Positions 1 to 10,742 are shown, counted from the stretch's first letter. The stretch is DNA of 32,468 nt from Rhizophagus sp. LPA8_4_AMF (GCA_021464525.1 JADRCO010000489.1:1-32468), one strand, 5' to 3'. Numbers and translations are program-made. Notes: generated from the sequence alone by a model not told the origin.

Positions 1-801
1 AGATATTCGATAGATATTTGATATGTTAAGCGATAGTCAAACGATAGATATTCGAAAGGCGAACGATATGTTTAACGATGGTTAAACGATAGATATTCAT
101 ACCACCGATCATATGATGATATTTCAAAACTTGACATCCAATGATACTTTCTATTTTGTATTGATCACCGCAGTATTCCTTGACCGACACGTAAGGAGAG
201 GAGATAAAAATTTTTTATACTTAACGTTTATAAATTTTTGAAACTTATATTTTATTTATAATATAAATAATAATTAATGACAATAAATAATGTTTCAATA
301 ATGTTTCTTATTCAATACTAATTTAATAAAAATATAAAAAAAATAAATGTATTAAAATTTTTTTAAAAGAAAAATATTTTGAAAAAAAATTTAGAGGTTT
401 TGAAGATTTAGTGATTTTGGATTTAAATTTCGTTTTTTTTGTGTGATTAGCGATTTTGGATTTAGATTTTTTTTTTTTTTTATGGGATTAGAGAGTTTGG
501 ATTTAAATTTTTTTTTTTTTTTTTTTTATGGGATTTTATTTTTTTTTTTTATTTTTTTTTTTTTTTTTCTGGATTTTGATTTAAAAATTTGTGATTCGAA
601 ATTTAAAAAAATTCTAAAAAAAAATTTAGAATTAAAAAAAAAATAAAATAAAATAAAATCAATAACCTATTATATGTCATATTATGTTATGTCGTTTTAT
701 CTCATACAATAAAATAAATTTTTTGATAAAAAAAAAATTGGGGTATAAAAGAAAAAATTGCGCCCGCGCCCGCGCAGCGAAATACAGTAATGACAACAAA
801 T
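1..801. other. Gene-free left edge: tandem repeat, poly-T tracts and a GC-rich island
   Basis: This is spacer downstream of the first HMG gene. It holds a short tandem repeat (20-99, listed separately), long T runs interrupted by GATTTNGA-like words (about 440-570), and one abrupt GC-rich patch at 760-778 built from CGCCC/CGCG words. The 67-residue open frame at 443-646 is almost all Phe codons from the T tracts and is not credible as a gene. Confidence 0.6.
20..99. repeat. Two-copy tandem repeat, about 45 bp period
   Basis: The copies 20-54 and 65-99 read nearly the same: gatatgtt, then aa, then gat, then aaacgatagatattc. A third partial copy of the agatattcga end lies at 1-12, so the array may continue past the window edge. 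It is a degenerate minisatellite with no coding content. Confidence 0.7.
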
Positions 802-1554
802 TCATAGTGACAATCGGGAGAATTTATTTAGACTGTTTCGAAGAAATTTATCATATTGATCATTCATAGTATTGGAAGGATTAATTTCCAATAAATGAGT
901 ATTATTAGGGGAAAAGGATGAAATAGGAGAGGGGAGAATTTTATTTTGATGATAAGAATATTTTTGAGGAAAATAAAATGAATTAGTCGGTAAAGGAAGA
1001 GTTCTTCTATATTGAAATTGTAAAGGAGTTGATGGAGGAGAGTTAGAAGAATGAGGAGGAGGTAAGAGAGGCGGAAAATTGCATCTGTTATCGCGCCTGT
1101 TTGGCTTATACGAGTAATCCGGCCATAGATGTTTATGGACTTGTTTCGTTATATAAGATACCCTATCATATAACGTTTTTTGTTCTGCGGTAGCTTCTTT
1201 CCAAAGTTTACTTGCAACTACCGAAACATGTTTGAGTTGAGACGTGAAGGATGGACCTTTTTCAAAAGTTAATCTCGCCTGCTGGTCTTTACGGAAGATT
1301 ACGAATACGTTCTGAGAACGGGGTGCCTTATTATCTTTAAGTTTTTTAACGCCGGGTTTTACCAAGTCTACCAATGGAAGAAAAGTAAGACTTTCAATCT
1401 CCCTTTGCTCCTCAGGAGTTATTACAGTATTTATTATACTTTCGATTGTGTTATCATCAAATATGAAGTATTTTTCTTGATGGATTGGTTTGGGGAATGG
1501 GATAATGTATCCCTGTCTGGGATACGTAAAATTGGAGGGGAAAATAGGTGGCAT
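802..1554 (-). CDS. MATA/SOX-type HMG-box transcription factor, divergent
   Basis: The intronless reading frame encodes 250 residues. An HMG box spans about residues 77-152: the first helix is NVFVIFRKDQQARL, a second helix contains SVVASKLWKEAT with the core tryptophan, and the third runs through YDRVSYITKQVHKHL. It ends in WPDYSYKPNRR, the basic tail with aromatic residues that is typical of MATA and SOX boxes and contacts DNA. Upstream, FLPLVDLV at about 58-65 looks like a decayed form of the PFPP..DL motif of the other three HMG genes here. The C-terminal 90 residues are rich in Pro, Ser and Asn (PPLLPPPHSS). The likely role is a nuclear sequence-specific DNA-binding regulator. HMG proteins of this class expanded in Rhizophagus; a mating role is not shown. 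The start is the first ATG of the frame. Upstream lie T-rich tracts and no clear TATA box. Confidence 0.87.
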   Translation of the reverse strand: MPPIFPSNFTYPRQGYIIPFPKPIHQEKYFIFDDNTIESIINTVITPEEQREIESLTFLPLVDLVKPGVKKLKDNKAPRSQNVFVIFRKDQQARLTFEKGPSFTSQLKHVSVVASKLWKEATAEQKTLYDRVSYITKQVHKHLWPDYSYKPNRRDNRCNFPPLLPPPHSSNSPPSTPLQFQYRRTLPLPTNSFYFPQKYSYHQNKILPSPISSFSPNNTHLLEINPSNTMNDQYDKFLRNSLNKFSRLSL

Positions 1555-3001
1555 TATGTTAAAATAATTTAAAAATATATTAGATGATTTTATTTTTTTT
1601 GATTTTTTTTTGTTATATTAATTTTTTTTTTTTTTGGGTTTTTTTTTAACGAAATTTAATTCTCCCGATTTTTTTTTCTTGAAGAAAAGACAAAAATACG
1701 GTTCTTAAATATCAAAATTTTCATAACCAGGGTATGTTTTTATTAAAAAAGTAATATAAATAAGTTCATATAACAATTTTTCACAAACATTTACTTGATA
1801 TGGAAAGAAAATACAATAATCGTGATACTTGATCAAAATATAAACACATTTATACAGTATATTTTTATATATCCAATGTATTGTCACTTTACAATAACTG
1901 TGATACTTGATCAATATATATATATATTTTTTTTTATCTAACGCGTAAATTTGTAATATGTAGATCGTTTGATTGAGAAAATTTTTTTTTCTTGAAATTG
2001 TTTTGATATCAAATGATAAAAAAAAATAAATAAATAAATATTTATAAATGCCCCTTGTTTATCGTGTGACATTAAAATTCAGGAAGAAAAAAAAAAAACA
2101 CAAAAAACGTCGACATATGTTCTACCACATAAAATTTAATTTTAGAAGAATTTTTTCATCTTTTTTTCACCTTAAGAGAAAGAATTGAAAACTCACAATT
2201 TTAGAATAAAGGAATTAAGAAATTTTTTTTTTTTAATATTATTGATATTATTATATTATTATGGGAGAAAGATTAATTGTTTAAAATACAAGATATATCT
2301 TTTCGTTACCATTTTCTCTTTATCTCATTACGTTTCAAAGGAAGCAAATTTTGAACTGGATAAAACCTGTTTGTTTTCTATTTTTATTTTGAAAACGATA
2401 ACACAATTGACACAATTGAACTTCGTTCACGTTGATATTGTGCTCTTCACAGAAATTTCTTTGTTGTATAAAAATTTTATTATATCTCTCTTTTTTTTTT
2501 TTTCTCACGCACATTCTGTCTAAAATGATACCAAGTTACCAACTTGCTTTTTTGTTTATAAAAACTGTCAGAAAATTCCTTAAACAGGTTTAACATGAGA
2601 ATTTTTTTTTCATAAAGAAAAGTATTAAATTTTTAATGAATAAATTTTAGGAAATAAACTTTTGTAAAAAAAAATCCAATACAGTAACTCAGTAAGGGTT
2701 ATATGAAACGTCGTACTCGGCCGTTGCGATAAAATTCACCAATAAAGATTTTGGGATTTATCAACTTTAATGCAAGAATATTTATTAAACTTTGAGGTTT
2801 TTCCGATTTCTAACTTTTTTTGGATGCCACTTTCTAATTTAATAGATCTGTAACACTTTTTTTTTATAAACAATCCTCAAGTTTTAATACAAAGAATTTG
2901 AATATTAAAAAAAAAATTTTTTCAATAATTTCCTATTTCTGAACTACAAGGGGATTATTATATTAAGAAATAATATTATTATTAATGTATAATATGTATG
3001 A

Positions 3002-3041
<40 letters not shown>

Positions 3042-3915
3042 TTTAAAAATAAAAATAAAAATTTTTTTTTTTTTTTTTTTTTTATGTTCATGATTGATCA
3101 AAAATAGAAATCCAATGATTTTTTTTTTGTTCAACCCAGAACGTGAAATCTGATCTTAGAATAAAAATAAGGAAGGGGAAATTTTGTCTATTTAATATTT
3201 TTATGGTAATGATATATATTCTATATAATTTATTCAAGTATTTTATTTAAAAGAGATAATATCATTGTAGTATGTTGTGTAACCAATCTCAAATGAATTT
3301 TTCACGTCCCACATTTTAAGATTATCAACCTTTTTTTCAAAAAAAAAATTTAATATAGGGAATGAATATAAGGGAATATAGGGGAAATAACCCGATATTT
3401 TTTTTTTTTTTTAATATTTTAATAATTAATTATTTATGAAATATTTGACGAAGACAAACGTATCAATCGTATCTTGTAATACTTTACGAATTTTGAATTG
3501 ATTATTAAAGTTTGATTTGTTGTTTTGATAAAGAAAAAATGAAAAAATTTTCTTGGTTGATCTTTTTTTTTTTTTTAAGAAAAAGGAATCTTCTTTTGAT
3601 ATATTTTTAATATATTTATTTTAAAAATTATTTATTTATATATACTGTATATATAATATAACTATTATAATTATAATCACTTGATCAGAGATAGAACAAT
3701 TCCAACTAAAATTATATAAATTATATCAAAATTATATCCGTTAAAATATTCATTAACTTTTCGGATCATATCCTTTTTTCTATAAATTATGTATATATAA
3801 ATGTACAAATTAATAAATGATCCTTGTTTCTTTTTTAACATAAATAGAAAATGTAAGTATTTAAAAAATAATCTTTCCTTTTTTTTTTGTCTCACAAATA
3901 AAAATTTTTTATTGT
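1555..3915. other. Spacer with homopolymer tracts and a 30-bp direct repeat
   Basis: This lies between the first HMG gene and the PB1-like gene. It contains a 35-T run at 3006-3040, a 22-T run at 3062-3083, many shorter A and T tracts, and a direct repeat (1813-1842 and 1891-1920). Open frames at 1705-1914, 2185-2523 and 3677-3895 have A+T-driven Ile/Phe/Tyr/Lys composition and no recognisable domain, so I do not call them genes. Confidence 0.6.
1813..1920. repeat. 30-bp direct repeat pair
   Basis: The copies 1813-1842 and 1891-1920 match at 27 of 30 positions, sharing acaataa, gtgatacttgatcaa and atata. Their starts are 78 bp apart. This could be a local duplication or a pair of binding sites upstream of the minus-strand HMG gene that begins at 1554. 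Nothing else identifies it. Confidence 0.6.
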
Positions 3916-5173
3916 TTAAAAAAAGTACAAATCAATTTTACTAGCCTTTGTCATTTCAAATTCCCATTTAGCAGCATTCCAGTCTTCTTCATCAATTAAA
4001 TTAATCTTATCATTAACTTGATTTTTATAGGTGATTATATTAGGATTTATATTAACTTGATAACGATCGTGAATCGTTGAAAGTATGTCATTAAATGATG
4101 ATTCTTTTGAAACACGGAGTGAATGTTTTTTGTTTATAAAATTACAGGTCAGTAGAATTGCCTAATATTAAAAAGGAGAGATCAAATTATAACGAAAAAA
4201 ATTTAATCATTTGATATAAACATAAATAAATCAAAAATTAATTTACCTCTTTACCATCACCAGATATAATACTATTAAATGATTCTATTTGATCTTTCTC
4301 ATCCCCAATATAAATAAGTGAATTAATTTCTGAAACTTGAACGATTTGTTCATTTAGTTTTGGCTGATTTTGTATCTAATCCAATTAAAGTAAGAATCGT
4401 TAAAAAAAAAATTTTTTTTTTTCTCATTAATAAGGTTTATCATATCCATACCTGATGTATAATTAATTGCCTAACTCCTTCTTCAAAGAATCTTAAAGTA
4501 TTAATATCAACCCACTCAGCTGGTGTGAATACAAAAATGTTTTCCCCTTCGGTTACATTTGTAGGATCATTTGAAATTGGAATACGAGTCCCAACTAATC
4601 CTTTAGGATTATTGTAATACTAAAAATAATAATAATAAAAATAGAAATAATTTTTTAATAAAATAACAAATCAATAAACAAAAAAAAACATTTATAAATT
4701 TTTTTTTACTTGCATATCTGGCAAAATCCTTTTTTAACTCCAAATAAATGTTACGATTTGAAGCTAATTGGAATTTTCGAACTTGGTTTAAGGGTATGAT
4801 AATTTCTGTGTAATGTATAGTTATACATAATTCTAATGTAATATATCTTAAAAATAGAATATTTTTTTGACTCATTCTTTCATTATTAATTATTCTAAAA
4901 TCAATTTTTAGAAATTGATGATGCCAAGTTTTTAAAGAAGAATTAGATATACTCCTATTTGATGAGGATACATCATGATATTCATTTTCTTTTTTTTTTT
5001 TAAAAAAAAAAAAAAGTATATAATATAAATTAAATTGAGCGCTTAAAATAATTTTTGTTTTATCTCTCTCTTTTTTTTTTAAAGACAAAGAAAATTAACC
5101 TCTCACCATTTTTATCATCATAAAAATCATCATTTAAAGGGCTATCCAGAAGACTACCCCCTTCGAAACTCAT
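3916..5173 (-). CDS. Five-exon gene, protein with PB1-like C-terminal domain
   Basis: Exons by my splicing: 5173-5107, 4988 to about 4710 or 4690, 4619-4452, 4375-4247 and 4161-3916, giving about 300 residues. The start ATG opens MSFEGGSLLDSPLNDDFYDD; exon 1 ends AATG|GTGAG and joins AAAG|AA in frame. Exons 3, 4 and 5 keep phase 0 with donors GTATGG, GTAAAT and acceptors TAG. The end of exon 2 is uncertain: the best donor (GTAAAA, after 4710) breaks the frame with the best acceptor (TTTTTAG before 4619), so either a GTTTTT donor after 4690 or an acceptor inside exon 3 is used. Exon 5 looks like a PB1 fold: a strand with NKKHSLRV, a helix SFNDILSTIHDRY, then ITYKNQ and the acidic stretch LIDEEDWNAA, as in the OPCA motif. 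PB1 domains bind partner PB1 domains in signalling scaffolds such as Cdc24, Bem1 and NoxR. The first half is not recognised. AATAAA follows the stop at once. Confidence 0.65.
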
Positions 5174-6194
5174 TATATTACAAAAACTTTTCGTTTTATG
5201 ATATTTAGCGGGAGAGAAAATTTTTGTTACTGTAGCACGGGATAAAATATTTGTATATATATGTGTACTTAGTGTAACGTATCACATGACAAGATGATAG
5301 CCAATCAAAATTGCTCACCCACTCAACCACTTCAACCTTTTAGATCAAAAAAAAAAAAAAATTTTATTCCAAAAGACCAATGTTTTGTGTCTTTAGTCTT
5401 CACCGTAGTATGTATTTTGTTTGGATTCTTTCTATTCTTTCTAGGTTCAAGTGAAATGAATATGAAGTAATATAGTGCTTATTTTCCAACTTTTTTGCCT
5501 CTTCTTCACCATTCATCTATTATCTATTGTACTATATATTTTAGTAAGAATTTATAGAATAATATATTGAGATCATATTACACATTTAAGAGAATAAAAT
5601 TGCGATTGGTAAACTATTAAACAATTACACGGATTTAAATTTACTATTTAAGAATCAATTTCGAAAGAAGGGTAACATTGATTCTCATTTTTGGTGTTAC
5701 TTCACTAAGCTTGTCCTGTTTCAATTCTGGTAGGTTGAGTTATTGACTTTTTGTGCGACATGAAATGCTATAATTCGAAATTTTTATCTCATATCAGATT
5801 ATCGGGATATTTTGTTGGGATCGTGCTCAAATATATATTTTTATGATCCATAATATATTTATTGACGTTCTTAACCGCCGCATACGAATAATTCGGTAAT
5901 TTAGTAAGTCAAGTCTTTATCAAGACTGTTTTTGTCATTATTGAACAAATTCTTTTGAGTTTTCGAAATCGAAAAAAAAATAAATACTGATTTCATTTTT
6001 TCTATTTCGAAGGCTATCAAAAAAAAAAGACCTGCTTTGACCGAAAATGTAATCAATAAATCATTTTATTAATAATCATAATTTTTTTAAATTATGTAAC
6101 AAATAGGGATGGAAAAAGTTCGGGTTGAGCGACTTGAGTCGGTTCATTCCATTACATCGGTTCAAAATCGGTTTTGATAAATTTTGATATGTAC
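5174..6194. other. Upstream region of the PB1-like gene
   Basis: This region holds the promoter side of the minus-strand gene at 3916-5173. I see A/T tracts and a short hairpin near 5910-5925 (AGTCTT, 4-bp loop, AAGACT), but no coding frame or RNA gene. Confidence 0.5.
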
Positions 6195-6596
6195 TGACTC
6201 GGATCTGGCTAAAGATGGAAGAGATGAAGAAAACAGCTTCAAGATTAATGTCTTCAGCAAAACTTTCGGAAGGAAGAGCTCCTTCAGCATCATCTCCAAA
6301 AGGGCAATTCCTTCTACCGGAACAATTTCGGGAAAAGAAACGTGTTGTAGATCAAAATTCAGCCATATAATGTATTACAGGACAGATGAGGTGGTTGTTT
6401 CATTTTATAGTACAATATGTAAATTTAATTGATCTTATATCTAGCTGAACGTATTAATCCTTCGTTTATTGTTCAGGCTTGTTTTAATTGGAACTTAACT
6501 GGCTCTAAACTGCCATTTAAATCTAACGGAACACTTGACAATTGGCTTAGTAGTAAAGGAATTTGTTCCCCTTATTTCTCTTTAAAAAATCATTAG
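6195..6596 (+). pseudogene. Coding remnant in two blocks, family not recognised
   Basis: Two stretches read like protein but do not form one gene. The first (ATG at 6215, stop at 6370) encodes 51 residues including SPKGQFLLPEQFREKKRVVD. The second is open from 6429 to a TAG at 6594-6596 and includes INPSFIVQACFNWNLTGSK and DNWLSSKGICSPYF. A TCTAG acceptor just before 6445 and a GTGGTT donor-like site near 6390 suggest they were once spliced exons, but the stop at 6368-6370 lies before any usable donor in that frame. Codon use is more balanced than in random A+T frames around it. It could be a decayed host gene or a transposon fragment. Confidence 0.35.
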
Positions 6597-6958
6597 CTTA
6601 ATTTTATTTTATTAGATTAGGTTCAAACCAATTTAATACACCAAACGTTCTTCAAGATTTTTTGATAAATGAAATATACGGTTATAGTTTTATTTAGGCA
6701 CATTTGTTTATGCGCGCCTGATAAAATAGCTTCATCATATTTTTTTTTTAATAATAGCAAATATCCGAAGAATTAGTTCCAGGATATCACATTGATGTGT
6801 TTTTTATAATGATGGAAATTACAAAATCAAAGAAAATAATAAAAATGTGATAATTCTTACGGATGCTTTAAGCTTAAAACAGAACTGATTTAATTCATTG
6901 TCATTTTTGCTTTCTGTTTTTCCGTACGTAAAGTATCATATAATTTGAAAAAAAGCTT
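6597..6958. other. Spacer between the 6.2-6.6 kb remnant and the inverted-repeat element
   Basis: A+T-rich sequence with no coding frame, RNA gene or repeat that I can support. Confidence 0.5.
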
Positions 6959-7230
6959 TTACCGTACCGCACTGCTTATAGTATCCTCAAAAGTTAGTAC
7001 CCCCACGTTATAAGACCCGGGTATTTTACTAGATATAAAATTTTTACTCTCAATTAGTATCCCCTCCCCCCCTAATTCTGGTAACTTTAGCTTAATTCTG
7101 GTCAAAATTATTATGTACCCCCCTCATATAATACCCGGTATCTCACAAAGTACCCGCGGGTATTATATAATTTTTAAATCAGGTATTTTTGTATAATACT
7201 TGGGATACTATAAGCAGTGCGGTACGGTAA
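6959..7230. mobile_element. MITE-like element with perfect 28-bp terminal inverted repeats
   Basis: The sequence at 6959-6986 is the exact reverse complement of 7203-7230. The ends read TTACCGTACCGCACTGC inward. The outermost TA on both sides could be a TA target-site duplication, which would fit a Tc1/mariner-type non-autonomous element of about 268 bp. The interior has C-rich words (CCCCTCCCCCCC) and GGGTATTATA-like copies but no coding frame. The perfect ends suggest a fairly recent insertion. The transposase family cannot be decided from this copy alone. Confidence 0.75.
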
Positions 7231-8671
7231 GTTTATTAAATTCGTCTAAATCATAATGTTGATAATTATTCTTGTCAGCCCTAATATAAATGCTGTACAT
7301 CGTTATATAATATAATTATACCATATTATACCAGTATTATAACCCTGTTAGGATTTTTAGACAGAACTGACACATTAAAACTTTAGACGTAACATCGTTT
7401 ACACGAAGAAAAAGGTCCAAATTATTATTAATAGCAAAATCCCACCGAAATGGAATCACCCACCTGTTACTTATACTAAGCTGTTAGGCTCGACTGGTTA
7501 TTCCGTTATTAGTCGCAGGGACGAAAATATGCGATGATTTAATTATCACGTGAAATACTTGAACGTTTAAACTTGAGGCTAAATTGGCCCAGAATTAGGA
7601 TCAAAACTTGTAGAAAATTTTGACCGGAATTATAAAATATCACATGATATAATTTGCAAAATTGGTTAATCAGTTAATTAATATTCTAAAATCTATACTA
7701 TAAAAGAAGGAGTCTTGGATTGAATGAATATGTCATTTTGTCATTTGACTTCGAACAATCCGAACTTTGTAATTTAGTGACTCGTCATCAAGTCATGCAT
7801 CACTACCTTCTGCTATTACTTAACAGGTATAATATTTTTTATATATGGCAATGTTTTAGTATGGGGTTTAAAAATCCCTACAATATTAATTTAACCGCAG
7901 GCACCGGCCAAAAATGCCCAGCTTGAGTTTTACATTACTAATTAATCATATGCGTATGCGTAACAATCATTAACGAGAATAAGTAAAATGAATTATGATT
8001 TAATCATTTGTAAATAATAACTAAGGTTTATGGAGATTAGACACAAAATATAGCCGCAGGCGTTATATTCCCCCCCCCCGTTGTACCGGAAAATTACTTA
8101 CCGTTAATTAAGCCGGCTAAAAGGCAAAGATATTTAACAAATGACGGAATTTTTTTTTTTTTTATTATGAATTCTCACTTGAGTTGCGGCTTGAATTTCT
8201 TTGTATGATCGATCAGAAATTTATCGAACCTTCCACTTTATAATAAAATTTTATTTCGTTCTAATAAGAAATTCAATTGTTAATTTATGAATGAAGATTA
8301 AAATTTATAAATGAAGATCAAAAGCTATAGTGAAATTTTAAACCTCAAAATCGGTAATTTATTTAACATTTTCTATTATATTTCAAACCTAGAAAATATC
8401 GACAAACCTTCCCCCGAACCGATTGTTGGTCACACGATTAAATTTACTGTACTGTATATTTAAACCGCTGTTAACCGGAACTCCGGAAGGTTTGGTCTGA
8501 CTCGAATAAGATAAAGTGATTGCCACGCCAGGGCAGTTCTCATAATGAAATCACATAAACAATACATGGCGTAATTATTTAGTTCCGTTTTAACAATACA
8601 CATGATCTTCTGATTGCGTATAAATAGTAGCTTTAAACCTTTTCATTTGCGCAGTCTTTTTTTTTTCAAAA
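7231..8671. other. Spacer with possible transposon debris, upstream of the 122-residue gene
   Basis: No gene seen. At 7690 the sequence starts TCTATACTATAAAAG, and near 7900-7925 it has GC-rich words (CCGCAGGC, CACCGGCC, TGCCCAGC), vaguely like the two ends of a Helitron-type element. CCGCAGGC recurs near 8054, before a 10-C run at about 8070-8079. The 68-residue open frame at 7720-7926 lies inside this putative element and has no recognisable domain. Confidence 0.35.
8619..8627 (+). promoter_or_regulatory. TATA box of the 122-residue protein gene
   Basis: TATAAATAG lies 45 bp upstream of the ATG at 8672, the spacing expected for a core promoter with a short leader. The start codon context is AAAATGG, with A at -3 and G at +4. 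Confidence 0.6.
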
Positions 8672-9188
8672 ATGGCTTCTTCAAATAAAGATGATTCATC
8701 TATTATAGATACAACAAAATCAAAATCATCCTTAAATGTAATAAGAGGAGACTCACAACAACAACATACTGAATACAATATTGAAACTGATTCTATTCAA
8801 GAATATGAACCTTCTCTAAACGATGAATCAAATTCTCGTTTGAGTAATGTCGGTGATAAGGTCGTTGAAACTGTAAAGGTAAAGTTCTGTACCAAAGCTT
8901 TATTGTTTTATATGTTTTATTTGGAGTATGATATATAATTTTATATAATATAGCATGGAGTAAGAGCAATTCTTGGAACTAGTACTGATAAAAGTAATCA
9001 AGAACAAAAGACACAACGTCCATTAACTGATATTCGATCGGACTCACCCTCCTCTAAAATTGCTCGACAACAAATTTCTGAAACTGAAGAGGTAATGAAA
9101 TATTTATGATTATGATTCCCTTTTTCTTTTAATCTTTTTCTAACTTTTTATATTTGCGTATTAGGAATATCTCTTTATTGTTTCATGA
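8672..9188 (+). CDS. Hypothetical 122-residue hydrophilic protein, three exons
   Basis: Exons 8672-8878, 8954-9091 and 9165-9188 join in phase 0 with donors GTAAAG and GTAATG and acceptors ATAG and TTAG; introns are 75 and 73 bp. The protein starts MASSNKDDSSIIDTTKSKSS. It is rich in Ser, Thr, Asp, Glu and Gln with no signal peptide or membrane segment, so it is probably disordered and cytosolic or nuclear. The middle exon carries HGVRAILGTSTDKSN, RPLTDIRSDSPSSK and ends SETEE. The last exon adds only EYLFIVS before TGA. An AATAAA at 9306-9311 may be the poly(A) signal. I do not recognise the family. If intron 2 is retained, the frame ends early, so the 7-residue hydrophobic tail could depend on splicing. 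The clean splice sites and TATA box argue for a real gene. Confidence 0.7.
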
Positions 9189-10154
9189 ACAGAATAGTAA
9201 AAAGATTTTTTGAGATTCGATCTTTAACGTTCGCTCTATTATTAGTTGTATATACATAAATTGATATTATATATTTAGTTATTTAGATTATTGTATGAAA
9301 TTGTAAATAAATATTTTTCATTAAAGCTAAAAGCATCATGCATTTTAAATTGAACTATATGATCGATCGGTTAACAAAACACAAGTTTAGAAATTTTAGC
9401 CGAAAATTCATATGAAAAATTGTATATATAATAAATAATAGTAATCTACGAGTACACGCTATTAGAAGCTAATATTGACATAACATTAATAAACATTAAT
9501 TGTTAATAATTATTTAATTGTTTATTGCTATTACTATTATTTTGGTTAAGTGGTTAATTATAACAGTGATAGCGGTAGGTACCTGTTCGCAGTACATTTT
9601 TACTAATAAGGAAAAAATTGGTTTTAGTCGAATTCTGTGTAACTTCCAATATTTAATGGCGGAAAACAGCAGGAATTCAAGAATTTAAACATTTCGCAAT
9701 ACCGACATAGAAAATAGTGTGTACTCTCCACTTGCAAGTTTATGGGCCATGATGGCTGATTTACTTACAAAATACACTATTTAAGCCAGAATTTACTATA
9801 GCGGTTAATAAGTTACCTGACTCAATTTGAAATAAAATAATATCTGATATTCTCTATTATTAGTTTTATTATGTAAAGATAAATTGAGATAATAAACCAA
9901 CTCAGATTAAGTACGGTAGATACTATCACCATTACCTAGCCCCACTCAACTCTTTTTATGTATAATGATCGGGTACGTGATGATATCCTTTTATGATCAT
10001 GAATTTACTCATTATTCGACAAATACGTCATAGTATGCCAGATATGAATCGGAATCTACGAATCATACACTAACGCCTTTTTAATTATAACTTAAATTTG
10101 TACTACCGTACCTTAAATAGGAATTTTCATTAATTCCGGCCAAATTATAAGCTG
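9189..10154. other. Spacer, no gene seen
   Basis: After the poly(A) signal at 9306 the sequence is A+T-rich with no credible frame. Words such as GTACGGTAGATA (near 9911) and GTACTACCGTACC (near 10100) look like broken transposon ends but do not pair cleanly. Confidence 0.45.
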
Positions 10155-10364
10155 TCACATGTTATTGCTAATAAAAGACATTACAAAATCAGGACCAGAT
10201 TCTCGTTCATAGATTTTTACATTGAATTCTTTTTTATCTTTGTTTTTTATTACGGAAAATACACGAAAAATACACAAAATTTCCATACGGACATCAAATT
10301 TCACGTCTTTACCCATTTTTATCCCAAAATAATATATATATATATAAATATATATATATACCAC
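10155..10364 (-). pseudogene. Short coding-like fragment, possible gene remnant
   Basis: From an internal ATG at about 10320 the frame reads MGKDVKFDVRMEILCIF and later FNVKIYERESGPDFVMSF, ending at TGA 10155-10157. This is about 54 residues with balanced codons, unlike the A+T frames nearby. The 5' part of the open frame is only a TA microsatellite (10331-10360). It could be a last exon or a fragment of a repeated family. No splice acceptor that would add an upstream exon is evident. Confidence 0.25.
10331..10361. repeat. TA-rich microsatellite
   Basis: Alternating TA units with one AAA interruption, just upstream of the small minus-strand frame. Confidence 0.7.
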
Positions 10365-10742
10365 GATAAAAACATATACGTGATTTAAAACATTTTTGAT
10401 ATATGAAGTATGAGCTTTTATTGATTATAAGATATAAAATATAAATTTTTATGTAAATAATTTTTTTGAAGAAAGTATAGTACAAATTGTATTAAATATT
10501 AATTTACAAAAGATAAGAGAAATAGGATACTTGACTTTAAATCAATTAAAATGAAGTAAATCCTAATCTTTTTTTTCCTAATCTTTTTTTTTTTTAAAAA
10601 AAAAAACCTATAAAGTGGTAAAAGGAGAGAAAGATTTCTTTTTTTTTTATAAAAAAAAAGAAAAACAAAAGAACCAATTGCTAATCTAAAATTTTTTTTT
10701 TTTTTTTTAAAAGAAAGAAAAGAACAAAATGTTTTTTAATTT
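10365..10742. other. 3' flank of the BTB gene, with T-run/A-run palindromes
   Basis: Several T runs are followed at once by A runs (about 10585-10606 and 10638-10660), which can pair as hairpins. They lie just downstream of the BTB stop codon on the minus strand and may mark its 3' end. No gene is seen. Confidence 0.45.

Noticed and set aside
443..646. 67-residue open frame rich in Phe
   Set aside because: It is a translation of T tracts, with no domain and no balanced codon use.
2185..2523. 112-residue open frame
   Set aside because: Hydrophobic text from A+T-rich DNA. No domain, promoter or splice context sets it apart from chance.
8590..8778. Minus-strand open frame over the start of the 122-residue gene
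   Set aside because: A shadow of the plus-strand exon, which has a TATA box and clean splice sites.
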